A stretch of 64,000 nt of DNA. Origin: Paludibacteraceae bacterium. Lineage in GTDB: Bacteria; Bacteroidota; Bacteroidia; Bacteroidales; Paludibacteraceae. Positions 50,863-58,872 of the stretch are shown piece by piece (positions within the stretch are counted from its first letter, which is position 1; each line of letters begins with the position of its first letter). Made by a program: the position numbers and the translations under genes. The notes below the pieces were generated by a model that made no database searches, was not told where the DNA came from, and saw nothing but the letters and a program-made list of their open reading frames with translations. The stretch lies in contig JAKSNF010000004.1 in the NCBI GenBank assembly GCA_024400115.1, positions 1-64,000 of the forward strand. Direction: 5' to 3'.

Positions 50863-51783
50863 TCACCCTACTCCTCTACTCCCCTCCCCCTTCACTTCCT
50901 CCATCAGCATGTCGGCAAAGATGCGGGCGGAGCGCTTGGTGTAAGTGTTAGCCAAGGTGTGGATGCAGCCTTCCATGGTGAAGAGGGCATCATTCTCCAC
51001 AAGGGGGATTGCGGTTAATCCACGGCGATGGCGAGAGGTTTCCTCACTGAGGATGCCAACCAGCAGGTTGCTATCATCCAACAAATCCAAGATAAAATTG
51101 GCATCATTGAGTTCGATACGTTTGCGCAAGTGATCGGCTTGTCCCTCACTCTCCCAATAGCGGTCTAACAGTTCCCGGGCTTGCATCTGTTTCGAAGGTA
51201 GGGCGATGCCCCAATTATCCCGCTCCAGTTCCGCCAACGTGATGGACTGGCGTCCCGCCAGGAAATGGTCCTTACGCACAATAGCGCACAACCGGTCCGT
51301 AAAGAGTACATGACTATCAAAATCATTTCCGGCATGGTCCGACTTATAGGCCAATGCCAGGTCTATGGTATGATTGCGCAGCATCTCCATCAGGTGCAGG
51401 CTATCCGCATAATAGATATGCAGCTGCACCTGCTTGTATGTATGCAGGAAATTAGCCAGCGGTTTGGTTAGCAACGTGGAGAAAGAGTGCGTCACGCCGA
51501 TGTTGAGTTCACCCGTCAGGGTTTCGTTCAGGTCCTCCATTTGCGTTTTGCAGTCCTCTGCCGCTTTGATGGTTTCAATAGCCAAAGGAAGCAATCGGTC
51601 ACCCGCTTCGGTGAGGGCGACGGTGTGGCTATCGCGGCTGAAGAGCCGGGTGCCCAGTTCGTCCTCTAAGGCATGGATCTGTTGGGATAAGGTTGATTGG
51701 GTGATGAAGAGTTTGCGCGAAGCAGCGGAGAAACTCAATGTCTTGGCGGTAGCTACGAAGTAGCGTAGTTGGCGAAGTTCCAT
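50863..51783 (-). CDS. LysR family transcriptional regulator
   Basis: 306 residues. The N-terminal winged helix is complete (MELRQLRYFVATAKTLSFSAASRKLFITQSTLSQQIHALEDELGTRLF), followed by the periplasmic-binding-like effector domain (about 90-290). The layout is like OxyR/CysB-type members, but the redox cysteine pair of OxyR is not evident. The last 12 residues (KGEGSRGVG) come from 8-bp CTACTCCC repeat words, so the original end has been replaced. Ferritin, Hsp20 and desulfoferrodoxin nearby hint at stress control; this is inference. Confidence 0.88.
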   Translation of the reverse strand: MELRQLRYFVATAKTLSFSAASRKLFITQSTLSQQIHALEDELGTRLFSRDSHTVALTEAGDRLLPLAIETIKAAEDCKTQMEDLNETLTGELNIGVTHSFSTLLTKPLANFLHTYKQVQLHIYYADSLHLMEMLRNHTIDLALAYKSDHAGNDFDSHVLFTDRLCAIVRKDHFLAGRQSITLAELERDNWGIALPSKQMQARELLDRYWESEGQADHLRKRIELNDANFILDLLDDSNLLVGILSEETSRHRRGLTAIPLVENDALFTMEGCIHTLANTYTKRSARIFADMLMEEVKGEGSRGVG

Positions 51784-51914
51784 AATAATTTGTTTTTGTT
51801 ATATATTTTCAGTTGATTTTCTGATTATATTGATTTTTATCTCCCGCTAGCAGACGCTGTCCGGTTTTTTGGGTCTCCCGCAGATTTAGACAGATTATCT
51901 ACGGATTTTGGGTC

Positions 51915-52274
51915 TCCCGCTCGCTCGCGTTGCTCGCTATTACGCAAATTTTCCGCCATGGCTATGACCCACGCTTTATTTTCTATTTTACCGCCCTATC
52001 CTTCGGTAGGGCTACGTCAATCAAGCCTTACAAGATGTCATTGCTCTGCAAAGACAGGGTTGTTGCGGCTCGATTGCCTTATTACGCAGATAATAATGTA
52101 GCGTAATTGAGGAGCAATGCTGCGAGATATTACTCGGTGAACCTACCGGATTTACCGACATATCGAGCAGTAGGCGACGGGCAAAGGGCGTGCTTTAGCC
52201 GCCCGGAATAAATAAGCGCGGGTTAGGCGTTGGAGCGTAATATGCGTAATAAGCCACGCAGTGGCTGAGCGGGA
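51915..52274. mobile_element. MITE-like dispersed element, copy 2
   Basis: About 360 bases between TCCCGCTC (51915-51922) and GAGCGGGA (52267-52274). It shares several blocks of 10-30 bases with copy 1 in the same order and orientation, and is longer by about 130 bases. A further fragment of the end lies at about 57786-57805. Confidence 0.5.
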
Positions 52275-52400
52275 AACAAAGAAACCCTTGCAAAGCGGGA
52301 AATGGAGTAAATCAAAGAACACACGAACGAATCTATTTATACAATTACAAAAACTATGCCACACAAGCCGTGGCTATCGAAGAAAGCGATAGTAAGATAC

Positions 52401-52428
52401 AAAAAAAAGAAGCCGCGTTTGCGGCTTC
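52401..52428 (-). terminator. Intrinsic terminator of the desulfoferrodoxin-lipocalin gene
   Basis: Minus strand: GAAGCCGC-AAAC-GCGGCTTC followed by eight T. It lies 22 bases after the stop. Confidence 0.85.
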
Positions 52429-52450
52429 GACTGAAGGGTAGTGTGGCTGT

Positions 52451-53425
52451 TTAGTCCCACATGATGTTATAGCTCTGATCGACCCAGATGAGGTTATTGG
52501 TATTATACCCTCGTCTTTGGGCTTCCTTGAGTACGGAATTCAATACGACGCTGTCCAATTGCGGTTGGCGGGCTAAGATCCACAGGTACTTATCGTTACT
52601 TCCTCCCACAAGGGCTACGGAGTAACCTTCATCAACCATCAGTACGCGGTAGTCACTATAGAAGGGTCCGAAGAAACTCACGCGCAGTAAGGCTGGAGTG
52701 GCGGTTGTTTTAGCCTTACCGATGGACTCTTTCCATTCGTCTCCGGTCCAGCCGTTATTGGTGACGCGTACCGTACCGTCATCGTTATAGGAGTAAGTAG
52801 CCGTGCAGTTATCCAGCCCTTTCTCAAAGCGGTGGTCAAAGCGGGCAATCTCGTACCACTTACCCAGGTAGCGGTCCAGATCGATGGACGGGATGGGTGT
52901 GTTATCCACCGTCAGGGCATTCGTGCAAGCGGCAAACGGGAATAGCATTGCGATAAACGCCATCAGTTTCCCGCATTTCTTCGTACCACACATTCCGCCT
53001 GTAGCCTGTTGCCAGTCGCCTGTAGCCTGTTGCCTACACCCGTCTTTGGCATCCGCAAACCATAATCCGTGCAGGTTGCAGTAAGCATATGCGCCAACGA
53101 TGGGGTCATTGCAGTCGCAGAAGTCAGCTTCGGCGGGACCGCCGGTGGTCAGATAGCGGAGTTGACCGCCGTGTTCGGTAGCGAGGTAGATGAAGTTGAT
53201 GTGGTGTTCATCGGTTACGGGGTGTGGTTCGGCACCGATGGTAACGCGGTAGGAGCCTTTGCCCAAACGGGTGATAACGGGTACATGTTTCTCGTGCGAG
53301 GCGTCGATGGTATTGGCCTCGAGTTTTTGCATCGGTTGGCCACAACATTCGGGGGTCACACCGGAGTTAATAACGCGCAGGATGATGTTCCCGCAAATCG
53401 GACAGCGATAAAATTCAGTTTTCAT
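52451..53425 (-). CDS. Desulfoferrodoxin fused to a lipocalin through a repeat
   Basis: 324 residues. Residues 1-128 form a complete class I desulfoferrodoxin (superoxide reductase): CPIC and CC of the rubredoxin-like centre at 8-28, then EKHVPV, EPHPVTDEHH and YCNLHG for the iron site. Residues about 129-143 are translated from a six-unit heptamer array (RQQATGDWQQATGG). Residues about 144-324 form a Blc-type lipocalin starting with what is plainly a lipoprotein signal (KLMAFIAMLFPFAACTN with a lipobox cysteine) and DRYLGKWYEIARFDHRFEKG. Two ancestral genes with different locations have been joined. An internal ATG (MCGTKKCGKLMAF) could still start a separate lipoprotein. Confidence 0.85.
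   Translation of the reverse strand: MKTEFYRCPICGNIILRVINSGVTPECCGQPMQKLEANTIDASHEKHVPVITRLGKGSYRVTIGAEPHPVTDEHHINFIYLATEHGGQLRYLTTGGPAEADFCDCNDPIVGAYAYCNLHGLWFADAKDGCRQQATGDWQQATGGMCGTKKCGKLMAFIAMLFPFAACTNALTVDNTPIPSIDLDRYLGKWYEIARFDHRFEKGLDNCTATYSYNDDGTVRVTNNGWTGDEWKESIGKAKTTATPALLRVSFFGPFYSDYRVLMVDEGYSVALVGGSNDKYLWILARQPQLDSVVLNSVLKEAQRRGYNTNNLIWVDQSYNIMWD
52997..53038 (-). repeat. Heptamer array at the gene-fusion joint
   Basis: Six units: GCCTGTA, GCCTGTT, GCCAGTC, GCCTGTA, GCCTGTT, GCCTACA on the plus strand. Confidence 0.9.
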
Positions 53426-53533
53426 AGTTGTAATTGTTTTTTTAGTTGTTAATAATTTTTGGGTTTAGAGGAGTAGAGGTGTAGGGTGCGCGCCGGCCTA
53501 ACTCTTGTCTCTTTCCCGACACTACCAAAACGA

Positions 53534-53612
53534 CAAGACCCGTGCCAAAACACGAGTCCTGTTTGCATTTTTTTAATGTTATTTTCGATAGCCCTATCGG
53601 TTTTAGCGATAG
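53534..53612. repeat. 78-bp dispersed element with two hairpins, copy 2
   Basis: Same order of parts as 48091-48168. In the second hairpin the two central bases differ (CC for GG) while the stem is kept. Confidence 0.75.
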
Positions 53613-53822
53613 CCGCCCCTCTATCTCAGCACATGCCACTTCTCGAGTTTGAACAGCACCCGCTCGAGGGTCCTTCTCAGTCCCTGAGCGTCATTGCGAT
53701 TAATGGTAATGATGGATAGTAGCATAATGGTAATCTTTTTCGTTTTGCAAAATTACAAAATCTTTTCCATATCTGCAAATAAAATCATCATTTTTTCACT
53801 CAAAAGCCTCCGTTTCTTCCCC

Positions 53823-53864
53823 TTCTCGTTTCTTGTTTCTCGCTTCTTGTTTCTCGTTTCTCAA
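53823..53864. repeat. Heptamer array, TTCTCGT/TTCTTGT type
   Basis: Six units alternating TTCTCGT, TTCTTGT, TTCTCGC, TTCTTGT, TTCTCGT, TTCTCAA. Confidence 0.85.
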
Positions 53865-53883
53865 CCTCCCTCCCACGTCATAT

Positions 53884-55155
53884 CTATAGACCTATATACG
53901 AATTAATGCCATCTATCATCGTCTGTGGTACACCGCACTCGCGAGCAATCTTTGACCAATGCGCTGCCACATCGCAGACTTGATCAATAATCTCTGCCGC
54001 ATTCTTGATATTATTGTTTGTCGCACATATCATCAAGTCCTGACGCGTGATGTTATCAAATTTTCCATTCACAGACATTTGGTGTGTTGAAGTCCAACTA
54101 CCTTTGGGATTGTAAGCATAGCCCATATCGTAAGCCGGTGATAGACGCCAACGCCCCTGTTCGTTCATTAAGAACGAGATATTCTTAGTATGATCATCCT
54201 GATTACGTACAACTACATTGAACACCATACGGAGGAACATCTCTTGCGCTTCGGCATACGAAAGGCGCAATCCACGCATGACATCAAAAGCCTGCTCATA
54301 CGAATAAGCATGTTGCAGCCGAAAATCGTAATGCGCCAAACCGCACAAAGTTTGCATGTGTACCTTATGTCCATTCATTCGATCGAATCGTTTCGTCATG
54401 AAATGCGCCCGTCCATTCTCTTCCAGTAAGGCACAGTCCATCATATCAATACCACAAGCTCGTGCCAATCGGTAAAACGAGTACTCCAAACGACCATAGT
54501 TCTCCGTCTCGCGAAAACCGGTCGTAGCCGACACACCATCTAATTTAATGAGGTAATAGTCAAATCCATCGGGCGCTTCAACCTGACCGGACCGTATCTC
54601 CTGCGTCTGCGGATTATAAGCGATAATAGCTTTCGCACGTTGTCCTCCGGCAGATGTTCCTAAACGAAGGATGTCCGCAACAGCAGCCTTTTTGTCTTCT
54701 GATAAATGTGTGCTAAACTGCGACTTCTCGACTAAAGCTTCTCGCGCCACCTCAACCAATGTATCCATCTCTATGCGCATATCGCGATTGCCCATCTCAA
54801 TAGCAGGTTCAAATTCCATAGCCCCCATACAACGTTTCCCCATAAAACAGAGCGTCTCAATCGCGTTGCTGCTCGTGCGTCCCATTAGGCTAAGCCATTT
54901 ATCAAAAAGCGCACGTCCATACGTGTCCGGCAGCGAATCAGCCAGCAGTCCCGGTAGACCTTTAAACGTCTCCTTATTAAGATCGCCAAAACTATAAACA
55001 CGTCCTTCACGGGCAGGCATCTGTAAAGGCGATGGTTCTATACCCTTACGAACAAAATCTGCGTCATACTCAAATAGTGCTCGGTCGTATTGGTTATCCC
55101 ATCGTACATACCCCATTACCTGACCATAGAGATTCACTTGGGCTACATCTACCAT
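53884..55155 (-). CDS. hipA: HipA-type serine/threonine kinase toxin
   Basis: 423 residues. An N-terminal HipA domain is followed by the kinase part: SAGGQRAKAII (glycine-rich loop), YLIKLDG (ATP lysine), VRNQDDHTKNISFL (catalytic loop with Asp and Asn) and LSPAYDMGY (metal Asp). The E. coli relative phosphorylates glutamyl-tRNA synthetase and causes dormancy. All key residues are intact. It overlaps hipB by 7 bases. Confidence 0.92.
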   Translation of the reverse strand: MVDVAQVNLYGQVMGYVRWDNQYDRALFEYDADFVRKGIEPSPLQMPAREGRVYSFGDLNKETFKGLPGLLADSLPDTYGRALFDKWLSLMGRTSSNAIETLCFMGKRCMGAMEFEPAIEMGNRDMRIEMDTLVEVAREALVEKSQFSTHLSEDKKAAVADILRLGTSAGGQRAKAIIAYNPQTQEIRSGQVEAPDGFDYYLIKLDGVSATTGFRETENYGRLEYSFYRLARACGIDMMDCALLEENGRAHFMTKRFDRMNGHKVHMQTLCGLAHYDFRLQHAYSYEQAFDVMRGLRLSYAEAQEMFLRMVFNVVVRNQDDHTKNISFLMNEQGRWRLSPAYDMGYAYNPKGSWTSTHQMSVNGKFDNITRQDLMICATNNNIKNAAEIIDQVCDVAAHWSKIARECGVPQTMIDGINSYIGL

Positions 55156-55496
55156 GTTACCTCCTCTTTATTCGTTGTACGAGATGACTTACCGGCGCGT
55201 TTGCGCAGGGGCTTTTCTATAGTCTGTTTGAGACGGAAATACTCCGTAGGGCTCAAGGGAGCATCTTCCAATAGAGGAACTAACACATCCAATTTGCCCA
55301 ACTGCCGTAGCAATCGCACGAAGGTATCTACACTAGTAAGTTGCCCATTCTCCGTGCGAATAATGGTAGATACAGACACACCGGAGCGTTTGGCCAGTTC
55401 TTGTTGCGAATAATTCTGCTGAAGGCGCAGAGTGCGAATTTTTTCCGATATCCGATGCTGGATATCCATATCTGTCAACATATACACATTATCCAT
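55149..55496 (-). CDS. hipB: HipB-type antitoxin, XRE helix-turn-helix
   Basis: 115 residues. The HTH_3 fold (about 15-70, IRTLRLQQNYSQQELAKRSGVSVSTIIRTENGQLTSVDTFVRLLRQLGKLD) is followed by a basic tail. It is expected to bind HipA and repress the operon. The promoter at 55526-55557 lies directly upstream. Confidence 0.9.
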   Translation of the reverse strand: MDNVYMLTDMDIQHRISEKIRTLRLQQNYSQQELAKRSGVSVSTIIRTENGQLTSVDTFVRLLRQLGKLDVLVPLLEDAPLSPTEYFRLKQTIEKPLRKRAGKSSRTTNKEEVTW

Positions 55497-55525
55497 AACC
55501 TATCATATTTGAATGATTGACGGTG

Positions 55526-55557
55526 CAAAGATACTAATAATCTTTCATATATGCAAG
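55526..55557 (-). promoter_or_regulatory. Promoter of hipBA
   Basis: Minus-strand CTTG (55557-55554), 20 bases, TATCTTTG (55533-55526). One mismatch in the -33 box. Confidence 0.7.
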
Positions 55558-55683
55558 TTTTTAATGAATAATAATACTTTTTTCTTCACTTTTTCGTCAA
55601 ATCACCCTATTTTCCCCATATAACTCAGAGAAAATTCACAAATTCGGCATATCTTTTATATTCATTTTTCACGAATTCACCTA

Positions 55684-55715
55684 CAAAATTACTATTTTTT
55701 CCAGACATATGCAAG
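55684..55715 (-). promoter_or_regulatory. Second leftward promoter upstream of hipBA
   Basis: Minus-strand CTTG (55715-55712), 20 bases, TAATTTTG (55691-55684). No gene lies in the 150 bases before the first hipBA promoter, so it probably gives a longer hipBA transcript. Confidence 0.5.
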
Positions 55716-55789
55716 AAAGATTTGTATTTTGCACCTAAATTTCCCCAAAATCCCCTCTGCTAACCAAAAGATTTTCAACTTAGGAACAT

Positions 55790-55825
55790 AAAAATAGCCG
55801 CCATCCATTGCGGAAAGGCGGCTAT
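55790..55825 (-). terminator. Terminator of the small-protein operon
   Basis: Minus strand: ATAGCCGCC, 14-base loop, GGCGGCTAT, then TTTTT. It lies about 95 bases beyond the 47-residue gene. Confidence 0.65.
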
Positions 55826-55918
55826 CGAATACATTCACAAGGAACTACGGGTTACATATCAATGTCATTGCCAAATTAACCTAGGCACAGCTACTTCACA
55901 GCAGCAAAAAGCACTTCT

Positions 55919-56062
55919 TTACTTATGTGGTGTTGATTTTTGACTTAGCACACTAGCTGCTAAAGATTTAGCGGCACCACTAAACCTATTATCTCTCAAC
56001 ACTTTCGATGCTAAACTTGCTAATTCATTCGAACTAGTCCTACAATTTGTATGTTTGCTCAT
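55919..56062 (-). CDS. Conserved-looking 47-residue protein
   Basis: 47 residues: a polar start, then LASLASKVLRDNRF and AAKSLAASVLSQ, two short Ala/Ser helices. The pattern of ASK-x-LRD and KS-x-A-x-S-x-LSQ recalls a widespread group of very short proteins of unknown role that I have seen next to phage or defence genes; this is memory, not a search. It lies 77 bases after the 297-residue gene and before a terminator, in the same direction. The two are probably co-transcribed. Confidence 0.6.
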   Translation of the reverse strand: MSKHTNCRTSSNELASLASKVLRDNRFSGAAKSLAASVLSQKSTPHK

Positions 56063-56139
56063 AAATATTCTACTCCTTTTCTCCTTTTAAGGCTGGTCTG
56101 CATGTTTCAGGCAGACATTATATGTGGTTTTATAAACCA

Positions 56140-57033
56140 TTATTTATTTAGCCATACATTTATTCGATTTTCCCACTCTTGACGATGCTCAATTCTATCT
56201 TCATTAAGACATTTGCTTCTAACTTCACCTTTGGTTAGTCTACTGATAGTTCGCCAATCTTCTCCTAGAATATATGTTGCATTACCGGCATACATATTTT
56301 CCATAATAGTAAATCCACGATTGGGGAAACAAAAAGCCACATATCCTTTGAACCCACCTTCTCCCACATAACATTCGGAAGGGCAACCATTCAACAACTT
56401 TTTGAATGTAGTTCTAATTGTCACCTGCTTATTCCTATTATTGGGAAGATATTTATCTTTCACCAGAATATCCAACATTGATTCTCCTTGGGGGAATAAT
56501 CGCCAATTAACTCTTTTTACATGGATGCCAAACATCGTTTCTTCAAATTTTTCATCAAAAATACGATATTCACCAAACAAACTTAAAAACAAGTTGATCA
56601 CATGCTTATTTTTCTCTTGTTCGCCATCAATATGAGTTAATTTTGGAGAGACCACATACTTATGTGACTCATGTTCAAAAATAGTCAATTCAATTTCATA
56701 GCCATTAATGTGTTCCCTTTGGTAACGTTTCCTCGGTATCGAAACCTCTTGCCAATTATTGAGGTTCCCAAAGATAGGGATTGTAACATAATATACAACT
56801 GTTTCCTTTGGTAAATTCTTCAAAAGGACATCATAACCATCAGCATTCCGCCGCGCCACACTATTTATGCTACGTGGCAAAATTTGATTACCAACATTAT
56901 TGTTTGGAAAGCCAAGACGATGTAAGACAGCATCATCCTCAGCTGTAATTTCCTTCACAATGTAAAAATCTTTACCAGGAGCAATCATTGTTAGGTAATG
57001 CTCCACATTTCTAATGCGTGAATTTGCATTCAT
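56140..57033 (-). CDS. Unrecognised 297-residue soluble protein
   Basis: 297 residues from the ATG at 57033 (an in-frame TTG lies 6 bases upstream). No signal peptide or membrane helix. Readable blocks are ILPRSINSVARRNADGYDVLL (about 51-71), FGNLNNWQEVSIPRKRYQREHINGYEIELT (about 88-118), VVSPKLTHIDGEQEKNKHVINLFLSLFGEYRIF and RLTKGEVRSKCLNEDRIEHRQEWENRI near the end. I cannot assign a family. It has its own promoter and a 175-base structured leader, and is followed by the 47-residue gene. Confidence 0.75.
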   Translation of the reverse strand: MNANSRIRNVEHYLTMIAPGKDFYIVKEITAEDDAVLHRLGFPNNNVGNQILPRSINSVARRNADGYDVLLKNLPKETVVYYVTIPIFGNLNNWQEVSIPRKRYQREHINGYEIELTIFEHESHKYVVSPKLTHIDGEQEKNKHVINLFLSLFGEYRIFDEKFEETMFGIHVKRVNWRLFPQGESMLDILVKDKYLPNNRNKQVTIRTTFKKLLNGCPSECYVGEGGFKGYVAFCFPNRGFTIMENMYAGNATYILGEDWRTISRLTKGEVRSKCLNEDRIEHRQEWENRINVWLNK

Positions 57034-57209
57034 ACACAAAAAAGTTTTTATATCCCGGGTCCTTAGTCCGGTTTTCTTAAGTTAATAACTAGTCTGTAAC
57101 TGGACAGACATCATAAAATTAAATATAGAAACAACAGAATATCCTCTGTTGCTATCTGTCTAGGCGGTTTACTGTCTTATGATTCAAAATTAGGGTCTCT
57201 TTCGAAATC
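57034..57209 (-). promoter_or_regulatory. Long structured 5' leader
   Basis: Read on the minus strand the leader has GACAGA near its start and TCTGTC about 50 bases later (closing pair), enclosing a perfect hairpin CAACAGA-GGATAT-TCTGTTG. A 175-base leader is unusual in this window, where others are 10-120 bases. It may carry a regulatory element. Confidence 0.4.
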
Positions 57210-57214
57210 CGGTG

Positions 57215-57246
57215 CAAAATTACAACTATTTTTTGACATATGCAAA
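57215..57246 (-). promoter_or_regulatory. Promoter of the 297-residue gene
   Basis: Minus-strand TTTG (57246-57243), 20 bases, TAATTTTG (57222-57215). Confidence 0.75.
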
Positions 57247-57297
57247 TCTTTTTGCAAAAAAAGTTATCAACAAATACGTTGAAATCTTCCAAAACGA

Positions 57298-57335
57298 AAT
57301 CGCAACCAACTATATTTTAGTTAATTGCGATTTTT
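57298..57335. terminator. Hairpin with T run
   Basis: AATCGCAA (57298-57305) pairs with TTGCGATT (57325-57332), with an inner AACT/AGTT pair, followed by T. A second hairpin, AAAAAGTGA with TCACTTTTT at 57466-57492, follows. They separate the rightmost operon from the 297-residue gene. Confidence 0.55.
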
Positions 57336-57595
57336 AGAATGTTAAAAAGTTGTCTAAAATAAAAAATTATTAACATTCACTTTTTTATAAACTTGCTTTT
57401 GCAGAATAATTACCCTTATGATCCAACATAATTCGGTTTTTTATCTATAATGGTATTTCTACAACAAAAAGTGAGACTCTGTTTCACTTTTTGTTTATTT
57501 ATGTAACCAACAATACTACCTATGGTAATCCAACTGAACTACTGCCATTACTAATATATGCGCACTTTTACAATATGTACTTTATCGGATGGTTA

Positions 57596-57745
57596 CTAAT
57601 AATAAGCAATCTCATACTGCTTACCATCTGTTGCAGTTGTTAAGAAATACTTAATAACTGAATCTCCATCCAACTCCCTATCTTTCAGTATATTAGTTAT
57701 ATGCATTGACACACTCGGTACCGAGGTCCCAAAAAGTTCCGCCAT
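57596..57745 (-). pseudogene. Remnant of a RhuM-family protein
   Basis: 49 codons from ATG: MAELFGTSVPSVSMHITNIL, then RELDGDSVIKYFLTTATDGKQYE and YY before TAG. This matches the N-terminal third of RhuM-type proteins (a helix-turn-helix-like start with ...AELFG...I..HI.NI...EL...TTA.DGK.Y...YYNLD). The full protein would continue with a YNLD segment and about 250 residues, all missing. Upstream, the codon before ATG is TAA where the family has a glutamine. It is a decayed relic. Confidence 0.65.
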
Positions 57746-57879
57746 TTATTTTAGAAAAGACAGATAATGTCTATCTTATTGAAATATAGCGTAATAACGA
57801 GCAATGCAAGCAAGAGAGAAATAATCACCACCACTTTATTACGATGAGCAACAACAACAGGAATCGGAATCTTTCCTCT

Positions 57880-58860
57880 TCAAAACATTATCTCACATAA
57901 GGAAAAAAAATACATATAAGAAGAAGGAAACTCATGTGAATAATTATCAACATTGTACTCCATTGGAGAGGCATAGCAAATTTGAATTTTCTGATATTTA
58001 TGAGCGGTCATTCCTACTGCTATAGTAGAAAGTTTTGTATTCATTGGACAACAAATAATATTATAGCCGTCCTTATATTTTAGAATTTCACTTTCTAATT
58101 TATTTTTTGTATATTTAATATTTTTACAAGAAAAATCGAACATGCTTGTCTCAAGCATGCTATTCTTGAGACAAATATTATTTACTATGGTCTTATGAAT
58201 TAAATAAGAACTATCCGAAATAGATTCCCTTTTTGATACTTGACCAAGCAACAACATATCCGGTTCAAACGCATTTATTACTGCTTGTACACGTTCTTCT
58301 TCAAATCCTGGCAATATAACTAACACATTTTTCTTTACGGGAGATAGCTCTCCTGAGTATCCCAATACTGAACGAACTTGCTTTACACCTCTACTCAACC
58401 AAACTTTTGACATATCCGCATTTTTCAAATGACAAGCAGCATAGCAAACGGACGGGACATAGCAAAATGAAAATTCAATTTTTTTATATTTATATAAGAC
58501 CATCTGAATCATAATTAATAATAACTCGCGAGTGAACGACGTAATATCGACTAACACTTTTGCATTATCTTGGATGGTTGATAAGATGTTATGCAATATG
58601 TCACTATTTTGCACAGGAGAATCTGACATCCATACCTCATGCGTTATATTGTGCCCACAAGACAACATCTCCTCTATGTTGTGAGATGTAATACCTGATT
58701 TATCATTCTTATATGAGAGCATTATGACCTTACTCGTTACATGCTCAGGCATATTTAGTAACACAGATTTACTACGCGGTTCAAATCCTGCACAACAGAT
58801 AAAAACATCAAAAACATCTTTAATCTGAGTGGAAAAATTATCTAACATGAGACACTTCAT
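57880..58860 (-). CDS. Unrecognised 326-residue protein, last gene of the caspase-like operon
   Basis: 326 residues, two Rossmann-like halves by eye. The first half has FDVFICCAGFEPRSKSVL (about 18-35), VIMLSY, and VLVDITSFTRELLLIMIQMVLYKYKKIEFSFCYVP (about 106-140). The second has VLVILPGFEEERVQAVINAFEPDMLLLG (about 182-209) and YNIICCPMNTKLSTIAVGMTA (about 272-292). No metal or catalytic motif of a known family is evident. The two-domain layout allows a sensor, nucleotide-binding or protease-substrate role. It starts 12 bases after the ATPase gene and ends the operon, where effectors or targets often sit. Confidence 0.8.
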   Translation of the reverse strand: MKCLMLDNFSTQIKDVFDVFICCAGFEPRSKSVLLNMPEHVTSKVIMLSYKNDKSGITSHNIEEMLSCGHNITHEVWMSDSPVQNSDILHNILSTIQDNAKVLVDITSFTRELLLIMIQMVLYKYKKIEFSFCYVPSVCYAACHLKNADMSKVWLSRGVKQVRSVLGYSGELSPVKKNVLVILPGFEEERVQAVINAFEPDMLLLGQVSKRESISDSSYLIHKTIVNNICLKNSMLETSMFDFSCKNIKYTKNKLESEILKYKDGYNIICCPMNTKLSTIAVGMTAHKYQKIQICYASPMEYNVDNYSHEFPSSYMYFFSLCEIMF

Positions 58861-58872
58861 ACAACCTTTTTA

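Larger units (their letters stand above)
51784..52450. other. Spacer with the second MITE-like element
   Basis: No gene is supported; the frame at 52152-52364 is repeat sequence. It contains the element at 51915-52274, GATAG palindromes (about 52373-52392) and the terminator at 52401-52428. Confidence 0.6.
53426..53883. other. Spacer with repeats, no gene seen
   Basis: Contains the second 78-bp element (53534-53612), 8-bp GGAGTAGA words (about 53466-53485), and a six-unit TTCTCGT/TTCTTGT heptamer array at 53823-53864. No frame has family features. Confidence 0.6.

Noticed and set aside
50863..51783. OxyR as the name of the LysR gene
   Set aside because: The overall layout is similar, but the redox cysteines that define OxyR were not seen.
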